A stretch of DNA of 64,000 nucleotides, from positions 266,001-330,000 of the forward strand of contig VFIW01000001.1 of assembly GCA_006386115.1 (NCBI GenBank), read 5' to 3'. Below are positions 32,906 through 45,030 of the stretch, one piece after another (within the stretch, counting starts at the first letter, position 1; each line of letters starts with the position of its first letter). This DNA comes from Globisporangium splendens. Lineage: Eukaryota > Oomycota > Peronosporomycetes > Pythiales > Pythiaceae. Below the pieces are notes generated by a model that was given only the letters and a program-made list of their open reading frames with translations, was not told the origin of the DNA and searched no databases. A program made the position numbers and the translations under genes.

Positions 32906-34745
32906 CGTGCCTGGAAGTGTAGTGTGTGTGTGTGTGTACTAAGTGTACTAGATGTGTGTATGGAAGTGTGTGGACGGAGCAGATGCGCGCTTGCTGCCTT
33001 CCTTCTCTTGGGCGGACGCTTCCAGTATTTGCTTTTGCCGCGTTGTTTGGTTGACTAGAAGCAAGAAGTGAGAAACAGAAGCGGAGGAGGAGGGTAAAAA
33101 ACCTCGGCGAGGGAGACATACAGGATTAGACAAAGACCAAGAAGAGTCGACAAGTCAGGGTTAAATGCATGCTACGATGTCAAAATTCGAGAGTAGCGCG
33201 GATAACTCCATTTCTATTTCTATTCCTGAGTGTATATAATCAGTAATAGAAATATGTTTCGAGGTTCTTGAGGCTGGTTGTGAGTCAGGTGGAGAGATCG
33301 CGAGGTTTTATGGTGCTGCGACGACCTCGCAGCGTTCTATGCACCATCATTCCTTCTTCTTTCTCTCTCTCTCACTCTCACTCTCTCCCTCGTTCCCCTG
33401 TTTCTGTTCACCCTCTCGGTTACGAACAGTCTCTGATCTCAAGTATCGCAACATCAACAATAACCTTTGAGATCTTATGCCGGCTTGTTTGTAAATCCTC
33501 TCGGTATCGCAATACTATTTTGGACTATACTATTGACTATTACAACAACTCAAATTGCAGGATCTGATCCGTACACACAAACCTTGGATGTGTGTCATTT
33601 TTCAGTTTGTTCGCCGTCTTCTTTCGAAATATTGTATTCTTGACTGTCCACGCTCGTAATATTTGCTTTGCAACTTGTGGAATCCCAACGTGACGAACAT
33701 GGCATCGCCAACTCCACCAGCGCATCTCCGAAATGGAACAGTGACGCAGCGCTTTTCCTGCGGACAGTGGAAGCACCAAATGGCGAACTGTAAGCGGAAA
33801 ACCATGGAAGGACGCTGGCGGCTCCGCTTCATTGCCTCAGCTGCTGTGAGAACGAGCGTCACCAACAGATATTGAGCGAGATGCTGCCTCGTGCGGTCAG
33901 TTTTCGCACGATCTGCTCGTGAGAATTGACAAGATCAGCCGGCTGACGTGTGACTGGATGCATGCAGCGATTATTGCGTGGTTGCACGCCTTTGGGCTGT
34001 GAAAGCGACTGGACGCGGTAGCATCACCCAGCTCAAACTCATCCAGTGCTACGTCTGTGTCAAATGAAGCGGGCAACTTTTCGTGCGTGTGACTTTTTAC
34101 TCTCACGCACATGGGTCAACTCAAAGAAGCTCAAGCGATGAGCTCATTCGTCCCAGTGAACTCTACGTAAGTTCGTCGATATCCCGGATTGCATCCATTC
34201 AGGTCGTTGATCCTGTCTGTCATTGATCCCGGCGCAACGAATCCCCTGCGTGACTTGATAGCTGCCGACAATCTTAGGCGCCATGATAGCTGATACACAC
34301 ATACCCAGACTTGATGGAAACATAAACCTGCGCGAACGATTGAAGTCCTAGACGTGTGCCAAGAGGGTGAGGATGGTGATCCAGATGGCTGTTCTGGGTG
34401 CTTGTCACGGATATATTTAGCCAAAAAGGCTGATCACAAATGCTCGGTGTGACCTGAACAAGACCCATCTGCTTCTATTTTCGTACCTCTTGGACGTCTG
34501 AGGATAGCGGCAAGATGGATAAGCTTTTTCTGGCTCATCTGTGCTGCGATAGTAATTCCGCGCCGCCACTGGCCCACAGTTTGCTGCTTGCAACTCACTG
34601 CCTCACTTTGAATTCGATCCGACAATCTCCAGTGCGCACTCGTCAAGAACTAAAACACCGGATCCGAGTCTACAAGAAAGAAGAGAAGCGTCTCGCTCTC
34701 GCCTTCCTCACTTCGTGGTAGTTCACGAGAAGGAAGAGAAGCAGC
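32906..34745. other. Intergenic, no supported gene
   Basis: About 1.8 kb with short frames lacking any domain. CT-rich tracts near 33360-33400 are the only simple repeats. Promoters of the Rab gene (-) and the Tubby-like gene (+) lie at its two ends. Confidence 0.5.
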
Positions 34746-35957
34746 ATGGCTGATACAATGCGCCGCGCGAATCTAAGCATCACGACGGACTTTTCCAAGT
34801 TGAATCCTAGCGCGCCACCTCAAGCTTCGAGTGCTGTCGTCGGCGCTGTCGTCGATGCAAGTAGTCCGTTTGCTTTTCTCGAGAAAGCCACAAAGATGTT
34901 GACTGAGCGGTTGGCTCCAGCGACGCCGACAGAGAAGCTGGAAGTACTCGCGCCAACCTCCGATGCATGGGGCATGACGATCCGCAAGGAGCAGTTCCAG
35001 GACATGGACATGCTCGAGTGTGGCCATGCGCGCGAATACATCGCCGAAGAGTGCCTGAGCCCAACACAATCCAAGTCCTGGACGTACAGCACGGTCGAAC
35101 GCACGAACAAGAACCAGTACAAGATGTACTGGAACAACGATCAGTTTCTATTGAGCGCCAAGCAAGTCGGGGGGACGTTCTACATTTCCCAGTACGAGCA
35201 CTTTCCCGATGCCGAGAGCGAGGAGCCGTCGGGCCACTATTGCGCCGTGCTGCGCAAGGTCTCAGAGCACAATTTTAAGTTGTACAACTGCGTCTGTGAA
35301 GGGTGCGACATGAGTTTCAATACGTTCACGTGCAGCAATATCCACGAGGATGCCAGCACTGTCGTCGAAGGAGCCGACCGGCAGTTGCTCGCGGATATTT
35401 CACATTTCACGAAGGCAGCAGGCGTCGTCGGATCCGAAATGCGTTGCTTCTCCGTGATCATTCCAGCAGTGATGGAAGACCGACGATCGCGCGTGATCTG
35501 GTGTCCTCGCGTGAGTCGATCCGTGACGCCGTCGGGGGGCACTCCGCGCGGAACGCCTCAACGCGAGCTCGTGACGTCGCCTTCACCGCACAACAAACGC
35601 CAGCACAAGTTCACGTTCGATGCGCCTACAAGCGACCGCATCAAGATTGGGAGCAAGCTCCCAGTGTGGTGCCCGGAAGTCAACAGCCTGATGCTGAAAT
35701 TTCACGGCGGCCGTATTCGCGAAGCCTCGGCCAAGAATTTCATGCTCATGGTCGAAGACGAGCCCGTGTCGTCAGCGCCAAAGGGCGAACCAAGTGGAAG
35801 TGACAACGCAGGCGCAAACCGCGTGCTCACGCAATTTGGCAAGTTCTCGAAGGCTAAGTTTGCATTGGACTTCCGATACCCGCTCGCTCCTGTCCAGGCG
35901 TTTGCGATCGGGCTCTCATCATGTGCGTGGAATGTGAAACCACCCAAGGATCAATAG
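34746..35957 (+). CDS. Tubby-like protein
   Basis: A 403-residue single exon. Tubby domains bind phosphoinositides (mainly PI(4,5)P2) at membranes and form a beta barrel around a central helix. The C-terminal signature is clear: SLMLKFHGGRIREASAKNFML (about 318-338), VLTQFGKFSKAKFALDFRYPL (about 360-380) and VQAFAIGLSSCAW near the end, matching the end of the tubby barrel. The earlier strands are divergent. A Pro/Ser/Thr-rich insertion lies at about 260-290 (TPSGGTPRGTPQ). The N-terminal 75 residues are disordered, and no F-box is visible. Single exon with GC-rich third positions. Confidence 0.88.
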   Translation: MADTMRRANLSITTDFSKLNPSAPPQASSAVVGAVVDASSPFAFLEKATKMLTERLAPATPTEKLEVLAPTSDAWGMTIRKEQFQDMDMLECGHAREYIAEECLSPTQSKSWTYSTVERTNKNQYKMYWNNDQFLLSAKQVGGTFYISQYEHFPDAESEEPSGHYCAVLRKVSEHNFKLYNCVCEGCDMSFNTFTCSNIHEDASTVVEGADRQLLADISHFTKAAGVVGSEMRCFSVIIPAVMEDRRSRVIWCPRVSRSVTPSGGTPRGTPQRELVTSPSPHNKRQHKFTFDAPTSDRIKIGSKLPVWCPEVNSLMLKFHGGRIREASAKNFMLMVEDEPVSSAPKGEPSGSDNAGANRVLTQFGKFSKAKFALDFRYPLAPVQAFAIGLSSCAWNVKPPKDQ

Positions 35958-36255
35958 AGACGCGTGAAGATGACGCGCACCCCACCTTTGCGTGAAGCAA
36001 GGTGACAGAAAGGACGAGATGTGGAGGGCTTGCACTCATTTACTCGATTTACATGCTCTACTTGCAGCGACAGAGGATTAAATTACATTCGACACAAAAG
36101 TCGTTTTTCGTACCAATGACTTTTTGCTCGTCCGTTTTTCTTTTATTTGGGCTGCACTATCTCGGTGGTTTTGCTTTGTTGCAGCTCGGTGGTAAGGCGC
36201 GGAGACCGCTCACAAGAATCGCTTCATTCTGTCATCTGGCGCGAGAAAGGGGGTG
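35958..36255. other. Intergenic gap
   Basis: A 298-base gap with no gene seen. Confidence 0.5.
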
Positions 36256-38679
36256 ATGGAAGAGGAGGAGGCCTCACGAGGTCAAGATCACCGACTGAGC
36301 GAGGACGCCGAGCGCCTCGAAAAGTTTCTATCGGATCGACAATTGCACCAAGAGGGCAGTTTGGCGTTCACGGACGACGAAGGCAGCGCTGGCGACGACG
36401 ATGGCGACGACGATGGCGATGACGGGGATGATGACTTTGAGGCTCCACCTGCAGTTTATCGTAGCCATTGCGAAGAAAACGATGTTATCGAGACGGCTGG
36501 AGTCGACGATCCCTCACCATCAACCGATGCTCACTCTTCAAGATCGTCTATAGCCAGGAACGATATCGCCTCACAAGAATCGCCTGCCAATGCCAATCTA
36601 CGCCGACCTTCGCAAGAACGCATAGCCTCAGAGAAAGCAGACACCGAAGCGCACTCTCTTCGTGCAGAAGAACCAGCAGTGGATTCATTGGATCAACAAT
36701 CTCGTAGCAGCTTGGCGTCCACGCGCGATCGAGATCATGACAACGATGATCTGGAAGACGCCACATCGACCCCACTCCCGAACGACAGCAGCCATTACTC
36801 AGAGAGCTTTGTTGCCCGGACAACGGATGCCGAGCGTGAACGCAACGACACGTCATCCATGATGGCACACGCTAGTACGGCTCCTGATGCTGCAAAGTCT
36901 CCAAGTCGTGGCTTACTTTCACGGATGTTCTCACCGAAAAGCAATGCAGCGTCGTCTGGGGGTGATTCTGGTACGCAAAAGCCACCGAAGGTACGTGAGC
37001 CGTCCAAGGAAGGAAAGGCTATAGCAACTCCTCCCGTGGAACCACCACCAAGGTCTACGCTGACACGGGGTGCAACGCAATCTGCAATGGCGACTGCTAC
37101 TGCGATTCCTCCGGCTGATGATCCTCCTGCCTCAAGAAGCTCGATAACCAGACATGATGCTCAAGCAATGCAAATGTCTGGCGATACTGGTGTTCGTCGA
37201 CCTTCCCAAGGAAACACGTCGTCTGAGAAGGAGAGTGTTGCTACACTGTCTTTTGAAGCCCGCCGAGTGAGCGGGTCGGAGGGACGACTTAAACAGTCCA
37301 AAGTGGAATCGTCCGATCACCGGCAACCATCTGTTGACGAAACTCACAATGACTTGGCGTTCACGCACGATGGAGATCGAGACGATGAGCATGCACAAGG
37401 TGGCATTGTGTCTTCGGTCCGAAATGAGAGCAGCCACCACTCGGAGAGCGCTGTTGTCGAGATACCTGAAGACGAGTACGAAAACGATGATCTGTCAAAG
37501 TCCAAGAAGTCAGCTCACGTCGTCGTGACACCTGAAACTGATACGATTGAGTTTACGGCTGGAAGCTACGTAGCCTCAACCAGCGGTACCTCGGAGAATG
37601 CGCATCAATCCACCAAGGGAGGCACGTTGTCTACGATGGCCGGCAACGACACAGTTTCTCCTGACACAACGTCAAGATCCATGACGGGAGGCAGTGCTAA
37701 ATCGCCTGGAGTGACTGCTGCTTCAGCTAGAGCTCCTCTTCCGAGTATTGCGATGCGCAGCAGCGACGTTGCGTCGAGAACCTCAGGTGCTGCTGGAGCG
37801 CGAATCGATAGCCACGACTTCAGGATGATGGCAAAACAAGCCATAACCCTCTCACAACAGAATCGCCTGGGTGCTGGTGCCAAATCAGCGTACCAAGCCG
37901 ACATGGGCGACATTGGCGCGCTCGGTATTGGCTTGCAGCTCTATTTCATGCTCACGAAATGCCTCAGCTTTGCGTTCTTGATCATGGGGCTGATGTCGCT
38001 ACCAGCGATCATCGTCAACCTGCATGGTCATGGTATTACGGACAAAACGGTGGATCCTCTGCAATTGGCATATGCGTCTTTGGGCAACGAAGGTGTGAGC
38101 GAAGAGATCGTGGGAGATCCGGAGTTATGTCTCCCAAAGGGAGACATCGACTGCACCTGGGAGACCGTGACGACACCATTCACGTCGAGCCCAGTGCGCG
38201 TCTCGTGGATCATCACGATTAGTGACTGTGTGTACTCGATCTTTTTCCTGTTTTTCTACCTGTTCTATCGGTACAAAGCCAAGAAAGCGATCGAAGTGCA
38301 CCTGAATGAGAACCTGACGCCAGCCAAGTACGCGGTGAAAGTCCGTGGACTACCGCCGGATGCGACCGAGGAAGAAATCCTGCGCCATTTCAATGATCTG
38401 TACGATCTCACGAAAGCTGAAGAGTACTTCCCGCTCTGGTTTGGCTGTTGCTGGGCACGACGGCGCCGAGTAAAGCACTCCCAGTCGAAGCGAGCGATCA
38501 ATCGGAGCGTTGTCAAGAACCTCGACCATCTGGCAGGCATGACGAGCATCACGAAGAGCTTGTACTTGAACACCTGGATCGCCGAAGTTAGTATTGCCCA
38601 TCCCACCGGCGGTTTGCTGCGCACGTTTCTCTCGATGGAGAAGTTGACTGAGAGCATCGCTCGAAAAAAAAAACGCTGA
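36256..38679 (+). pseudogene. Truncated multi-pass membrane protein (possibly TMEM63/OSCA-type)
   Basis: The frame from ATG 36256 encodes 807 residues. The first 530 are Ser/Asp/Glu-rich disorder with repeated motifs (RPSQER/RPSQGN, SSHYSESFV/SSHHSESAV). Two helices follow, LQLYFMLTKCLSFAFLIMGL (about 560) and WIITISDCVYSIFFLFFYLF (about 655), then an RRM-like cytosolic domain with YAVKVRGLPPDATEEEILRHF. This order (helices, then a domain with VxVRGLP) resembles the N-terminal half of TMEM63/OSCA/CSC1 channels, but the 7-helix channel region is absent. The frame ends at TGA 38677 after ten A (38664-38673). Eleven A would extend it coiled-coil-like to TAG 38844-38846, still without the channel. 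The sequence immediately downstream is the ankyrin-kinase remnant. Probably a broken gene; family assignment is tentative. Confidence 0.6.
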
Positions 38680-38846
38680 TCGCCACGCTCCAGGACGAGA
38701 AAAGCCATTCGCCGAGCACCTTTAAGCCACGCGATGAAAAGCTACTTCATGCGTCCTACAGGAAACAGGAAAAGCTTACTGCGCGATGTAACAGCTCGAG
38801 CGCGTCGACGCCAACGAAGAAAATTTGTGACGATCGTTGCGATTAG

Positions 38847-39893
38847 GCATCGATCTGCGTCCCATGCTCAGCACGGGAGCGTCTGTGCACGAAACCGATT
38901 GACGTGGTTGAACGCCGCTGTTTGAAGCGGCTGCTCAAGGTAGCGTTGATGGCGTGCAAGTACTACTCCAGCATGGTGCACACTTTGACCACGAGGACGA
39001 GAGCAAGAGAACTGCGCTGTTCGAAGCCGTCGAAGGTGGCCACATAGAAACAGTAGTGACACTCGTTGAAGGTGGTGCGTGCATCCAGAAGAACGACACA
39101 CCTGGTGGACTCCTCTGATCGCAGCTGCACAAACAGGTCACGTTATGTACTTGCAACTTTGATCAGCCACGACGGTTCGTTTGAGGATATGGACCTCGAG
39201 GGTCGAGCGCCCCTTGTTGTTGCTGCATCGACTGGTTGTCTGGACACGGTGAACACTCTCATCGGGATGGGTACTTCTGTTTCAGAGACAGACCACCACG
39301 GTCGGACGGCACTATTTGCACCAGTTGAACAAGGTCATGTAGATCTCGTTCGCCTATTGCTTTCTGACGGCAAACTTGTCGGCGCCAACAAGCACTTGGC
39401 GTGGCAAAAGATGCACGAAGCTGCGCTCGGTCTCGAGTACTTGCATGGCCAGAACGTCACGCACAACGACCTGAAGTGCGACAACGTGTTGATCGGCTTG
39501 GACGGTAAGGCAAAGCTGATCGACTTTGGCTTGAGCTGCTTGCTAAATGTGGCCGAGATTCAAGTGGATGTGAAGCAAATGGGTGCCCTGCACTGGAAGT
39601 CACCAGAGTACTTGGCAGGTGGACACCCGTCCTTCGCGTCGGATGTATACTCGTTCGCGATGTGCATCTTGGAGGTCGTAACAGACGATATTCCGTGGGA
39701 GAGAGTGTTTGTGAAATGTCAAGTGAAGAAGGAAAAAATCCCCACTCTTCCAGATTTCTTGAGCAACAAGCAGCGCAATCTGATTGAGCTGATGACGCGG
39801 AAGGATCCTCTGGAACGCGTGAAGATGTCGTTCGTCGCAGATGTGCTCTTTGAGATCGCCGAATATGAAGCCGAGTCACAGCCATTGCCATAA
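38847..39893 (+). pseudogene. Ankyrin-repeat kinase remnant lacking the kinase N-lobe
   Basis: Ankyrin repeats are readable but in different frames: TPLFEAAAQGSVDGVQVLLQ near 38912, TALFEAVEGGHIETVVTL near 39012, TPLIAAAQTGHVMYL near 39104 (frame shifted), then PLVVAASTGCLDTVNTLIG and TALFAPVEQGHVDLVRLLL in the frame that stays open from 39066 to 39893. Stops and at least two frameshifts separate them. The last repeat runs straight into a kinase C-lobe: GLEYLHGQNVTHNDLKCDNV (HRD as HND), LIDFGLSCL (DFG), LHWKSPEYLAGG (APE-type) and DVYSFAMCILEV. The glycine loop, VAIK lysine and alpha-C helix are missing. Ankyrin plus TKL-type kinase fusions are common in oomycetes. An internal deletion plus frame decay makes an active kinase unlikely. 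Confidence 0.75.
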
Positions 39894-40318
39894 CGCATTC
39901 GTGAAGCCGGAGGATACACTGAGAGTGTTCTTCAATGGACACAATTACTCATGAGCTACTCTGTTCACGATGAAGGTGGCTAGAAACTCGTGGTTGGGCT
40001 GGACTAAAGCCCAAAACCGGTTTACACCTCACCTAGAGCAATGCAACCACATTCTTCCAAGCTTCCGTCTGGTTGGTGTTCTTTAGCGTCCAAGTCGGCA
40101 AGCAAATGGCACTCATGTGTACAGATTTGTCTTGTCTTTCATTGGTCTTATTATTGCCTTGGCGCAGATCGCTAGTTTTATCGTGCCGTCACCTACAAGG
40201 GGGTAAGTGAACTAAATAGCAGTGGAAGCACACACCACCACGCATATCTGGCAGCGAGTGCTGCTCTCCGTTGGATCTCGAAGGCATTTGCCTCAGTGGC
40301 GACACAGCCGCGCTCGTT
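39894..40318. other. Intergenic, no gene seen
   Basis: A 425-base gap between the kinase remnant (+) and the 3' end of the TLC-domain gene (-). Confidence 0.5.
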
Positions 40319-41647
40319 TTATTCGTGCTTGGCTTTCTCGTCGAGCGCGATATGTTCTGCAGTTTTGCTGTCCTTGTCTTGGATATGCTGTTGAATGTCT
40401 TCCTTCACGCCCTTGGTGATCAAGTTGTAGCCCATGACGAGGAAGAGCCCGTACCAGTAAATGTGCAACCCCAAGAGCATCGTGAGCATGAAGTTCACCG
40501 GGTGCAGCATCAGCAATGGGATGTCCGGCGTCAGCTTGGGCAGAACGAACACGGCGTTGTAGATGAGCTCGGTTGGGAACACGTACAGACGCGTGTACGC
40601 CCACGACACCAGCAACACCACGTACATCACGACCGTGAGCGGAGTCGAGCCAGTATCAACGATGGTCTTGATGGCGTCTGCGTTCATGCATTGCAGCGAC
40701 GCACAAAAGGCGTTGGTTAGTTTCCACGCATCAATAGATACTACAAAAGCGCGCATGCAGCTGCAGACTTACATCCCGTAACGTCGCCAATATCGTGGAC
40801 GAACGCTACAGTCGCACCCGACGGAGTGTAATTCGCGATGAACGCGCAGCCGATGAGGATGATCGTCGTGACGTGGTGCACGAGCATCTCGATGAAATCG
40901 TTGCGGATCGGCGAGAGCGCCACCATGTACACGAGGCTGTGGAAGTGGTAGCCCAGCTGCACGAGGAAGTACGTCTTCAGACCGGCGCTCGGCGCTTCGT
41001 TGAACAGGTAGTACGCCTTGGTCATGTCGCCGCTGCCGCCGAGCGATTTTGGGAACCACTCCTCGTGGCCCATCGTGTAGTAGCCGGCGTACGTGATCCC
41101 GACAAAGTAGCTATTGGTGGTGGTGGCAGTGGTGGGAAAATGAAGAGACACAAGACACTTCAGTACTCATCAAACCCACGCCGCCTCCGTCGTGCTCCTT
41201 CCTTCCCCGCACAACAAACGAGCGAGCAGCCATCATACAACAAGCACGCATCCACCACATGCCTGCAAACGACACAGACAAGCAAGAGCAGTGCGCGCGC
41301 GTGCAAGAGTTTGACGGCGATCCTTACATGAATTTGAAGAGCACAGTCGTGAAGCGCTCGACGCGGTCTTCGTTCGTGCGCTTCTTGGGCTCGAGCAGCA
41401 TGCGACCAAGCGGCTTGAGTGCGCGCGTGAGCACGTAGCGCACGGCGACGATCACGCCCGAGTACGCGATGGCCGTGAGGAAGTCGACGAACTGCGGCAT
41501 GTCGGCGTTGGTCGCGAACTCGGGGTGCGCCGCGCGCATCTGCGAGATGCCGTAGAACTCGACGAGCAGCAGCGGCACGAGCAGCAGCGTGAGCGCCACG
41601 AGCACGTTCTCCTTGGCGCTCAGCAGGATCTTCATCTCGGTCGCCAT
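40319..41647 (-). CDS. TLC-domain protein, ceramide synthase-like (LAG1 family)
   Basis: Exons 41647-41328, 41110-40773 and 40677-40319 with introns of 217 and 95 nt (GTAAGG-TAG, GTAAGT-CAG) keep phase and give 338 residues. Ceramide synthases N-acylate sphinganine in the ER. The Lag1 signature is visible in exon 2: YFLVQLGYHFHSLVYMVAL, then the His pair in DFIEMLVHHVTTIILI and the Asp in AFVHDIGDVTG. At least six hydrophobic helices are present, including an N-terminal one (VLVALTLLLVPLLLVEFYGI). The early block TYAGYYTMGHEEWFPKSLGG is also typical. No homeobox-like domain. The C-terminus is charged and ends DEKAKHE, close to a KxHxx-type ER retrieval pattern, though the match is weak. Acyl-chain preference cannot be read from sequence. 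Confidence 0.88.
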
Positions 41648-42705
41648 CGTGACGGACGTGCGCGTGGGTGCAGAGCAGAGCGGAGCGAGGGCGAGCGGAG
41701 GAAGGAAGGCGAATGTGACGACAGAGCAGCTGGGATAGAGAGCGAGTGAGCCGCATTGGCAGGCAGCACGCAGAACGACGCGGCTGCTTGGCGTGCGGCG
41801 TTTACAGTCCTTCAACACAGTATAAATGATAGAATAGTATCTACTGAATATTTGAAATATGTATGAAATTACTGCGTAAATACATATAGAGAGACATATT
41901 GTAAATGATACTGTGACGGTAACGAAAGGGAAAGCTGTGACGAAACACTGTTTCATCCCATTGCGAAACGAACTGGAAGGGGTTGCGAAAAATCAGATGG
42001 TGGCCCTCATCCAGTTGTGGACCACGATGTGGGACACCACCGATCTTTTTCTCCAGATCGTGGTGAACATGCCAATGGACCTCTTGATGGACGAGTGCAG
42101 AGGTAAACCCCTGATATGTCCTCGGACAATAGCGCTCAGCCATTCAGACTCGCACCCAACAGGCTGCTTTGTAAACGCGATGCACTTGTCTATCCACTTC
42201 ATCAGTTTCAAGTCATGTTGATATTGCAGGACCTCACACGATGATCCACGTGACGTACCACCGAGCACGCCGTCTTGCTGAACGTGATAAGGAGAGGCAA
42301 ACTATCCTAGATTCTGCGCGTCCCATTCCTCTAATCGCGCGCTCTTGTAGCTTTGGTCATCCAGATGCCGTCTCGTGCACAATCCTCATTGCCATGCGCA
42401 GAGAGAGAGAAAGATAATTCAATTGATCTTTAAGAAGTTTGACTTTGCATTGGTCTGCGAGCAGGATGCATCCCTACGACCCAGCATTGTGTGTATTGTT
42501 GTATATTTCCATCATGCTCTTCTAACCGACGTTGTTGGTTCTCTTGTTCGGACACACTTCACTGTGGGCCACATAATATGACTTTTTCAGATGCATCCAT
42601 TCTATTAAAACCGAATGGGTGTTGGACTATTTGGGTGATTGGGTGGACTCGTGACAGCCAAAGAAGAACCATCATCATCAAGCGTCAATTGGCAACCAAG
42701 CACCG
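41648..42705. other. Divergent intergenic region with one doubtful small gene
   Basis: This 1.06-kb region lies between the starts of the TLC gene (-) and MnmG (+). Apart from the weak spliced frame listed at 41997-42417 I see no gene. Confidence 0.45.
41997..42417 (+). CDS. Doubtful two-exon small protein
   Basis: ATG 41997 opens a frame to 42102 (LIQLWTTMWDTTDLFLQIVV, PMDLLMDECRG). A GTAAAC donor there and a TTGCAG acceptor at 42229 join it in phase to 42230-42417, giving 97 residues that end in a basic MRRERER stretch. Splice sites and phase are acceptable, but there is no domain I know and the length is small. It may be a gene fragment or chance. Confidence 0.2.
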
Positions 42706-45030
42706 ATGGCGACCATGCGCATGTGGACGCGCCGCAGCGTGGCTCTCCCTGTGGGGCTCCGTCCGCGCCTTGCGCGCGCTCTCAGTGTTTCGCAGACGCT
42801 GTCTCATGCTCGTTACAACGCCACCAGCCGCTACGACGTCGTCGTGGTCGGTGGTGGCCACGCAGGCTGCGAGGCCGCTGCAGCAGCAGCTCGAGCGGGT
42901 ACGATTTATGTTGTGCTTTGCATTATTATTATAACGCAATGAATGATGGTATCAAGAGCTCGTTCGCGTTGTGGTGCTTACGCGTATACCTCTGTGTATG
43001 TGTGTGTTGCGCGTTGTTGGTATCAGGCGCCAAGACGGCGCTTGTGACGCAAAAGCTCTCGACAGTCGGCGAAATGTCATGCAACGTACGTTAAGCATGC
43101 CATTATAACAGAGAACTGCATGTGGTTGTGACTACAGCGAATGGCTGACCTGCGTGATATGATCTGACTGTAGCCATCGATTGGCGGCGTCGGCAAAGGC
43201 ACGCTCGTGCGCGAAGTGGACGCGCTCGGCGGTCTCATGGGTCGTGTCGCGGATGCCGCGGGCATCCAGTTCCGGATGCTCAACTCGGCCAAGGGTCCCG
43301 CCGTGCGCGGTCCGCGCGCGCAGATGGATCGCGACATCTACCAGCAGACGATGCAGCAAACGCTTCGTGACGTGCCGAACCTGACGCTCGTGGAGGAAGG
43401 CGTGGACGACCTCGTGCTGTGCCCGCATGTGGGTAAGATCCAGGGGGTGGTGACGTCATCGGGCCGCACGATCGGCTGCTCCAAGGTCGTGATCACGACT
43501 GGCACGTTCCTGCGCGGCATGATCTACCAGGGCCGCGACATTCGCTTCCCGGCGGGTCGTCACATGCGCGACTGCAATGGTCTGGAACCGCCGTCCGTGG
43601 GGCTCGCCAAGACGCTCGAGCGATTTGAGTTTCCGCTCGGTCGCTTGAAGACTGGGACGCCGCCACGACTCGACGGCAGCACGATCAACTACGATGGTCT
43701 CGAGATCCAGCCGAGCGACGATCCGCCCAAGCCGTTCTCGTTCCTCCACGACTACCGCGACCCTGTGCCGCTGCACGACAAGCAAGTCGTGTGCCACGCG
43801 ACGTACACGAACGAAGAAAGTCACCGCATTGTACGGGAGAATCTGCACATGCTGCCCGAGTACATTGGTGGCGATGGTTTGGGCGTCGGTCCGCGATATT
43901 GCCCGTCGATCGACGCCAAGGTTGTTCGCTTCGCGGACCGCACGCGACACCAGATTTGGCTCGAGCCAGAAGGTCTGAACAACTCGATTGTGTATCCGAA
44001 CGGCATCAGTACGGCGCTCCCTGCAGATCTCCAGGTGCAGCTGCTGCGAAGCATCCAAGGACTCGAGAATGTCGACCTCGTTCGTCCCGGCTACGCTGTC
44101 GAGTACGACTACGTAGACCCGCGATCGCTGATGCCGACGCTGGAAACAAAAAAGATCTCGGGATTGTACCTCGCGGGCCAGATCAACGGCACGACCGGGT
44201 ACGAAGAAGCTGCGGCGCAGGGGATCGTCGCGGGCATCAACGCTGGTCTGGCGGCACTGGGGAAGCCGTCGTTCGTGCTTGACCGCGCTGATGCGTTCAT
44301 TGGCGTGTTGATCGACGACCTTGTCTCGCTTGGCACGAACGAGCCGTACCGCATGTTCACGTCGCGGTCCGAGTACCGCTTACTCCTGCGGCAGGACAAC
44401 GCCGATCTGCGTCTCACGCGACGTGCTTTCGAGCACGAAGCGGGCATTCCCGAAGAACGGATGGCGAAACTCGAGCGCAAAGAAACCGCGATGGCGTATG
44501 CGCGTGGCGCGCTCGAAGGATTTTCATGCAATCCACACCAGTGGAACAAGTATGGCGTCAAAGTCGGACTCGATGGCGTCAAGCGCACTGCGGCGCAGAT
44601 CCTCTCGTTTGCGTACGTGACGCCGCGGGACATTGAGACGATCTGGCACGAGACGCAATACGAGAGAGCCGACGCGCTGCGCGACGACGATATCAAGGAA
44701 CTGATCAAGATCGAGTGTCTGTACGCGACGCAGTTGCGGCTCCAAAAGCAGGAGATCGACGCGTTCCGCAAGAAGCAGCACGTCGAGATCCCGTCGTGGA
44801 TCGACTACGCGACGCTGCCGATGATCTCGAACGAGGAAAAGGAGAAGCTGAGCCAAGCCAAGCCTACGACGATCTACGCCGCGAGCCGCATCGCGGGCAT
44901 CCGATCCGCGACGCTCCTGCTGTTGTACCAGTACGCCATGCGCAAGCAGTACGACCCAAACTATGGCAAGAAGCAGCAGAATGCGAATGTGAATGCGGTC
45001 CAGGAAGCCGCAGCGTCCTCGCAGCAGTAG
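42706..45030 (+). CDS. MTO1: Mitochondrial tRNA modification enzyme MnmG/GidA (MTO1)
   Basis: Exons 42706-42898, 43027-43085 and 43174-45030 with introns of 128 and 88 nt (GTACGA-CAG, GTACGT-TAG) give 702 residues. With its partner MnmE/GTPBP3 this FAD enzyme makes the 5-carboxymethylaminomethyl or taurinomethyl uridine at tRNA wobble positions. The N-terminal 40 residues are Arg/Ser-rich ([20 protein letters not shown]), a mitochondrial transit peptide. The dinucleotide-binding motif is [16 protein letters not shown]. Next come [20 protein letters not shown] (built across intron 2), [68 protein letters not shown] and [17 protein letters not shown], all nearly invariant family blocks. Length is within the family range (620-720). 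Confidence 0.96.
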
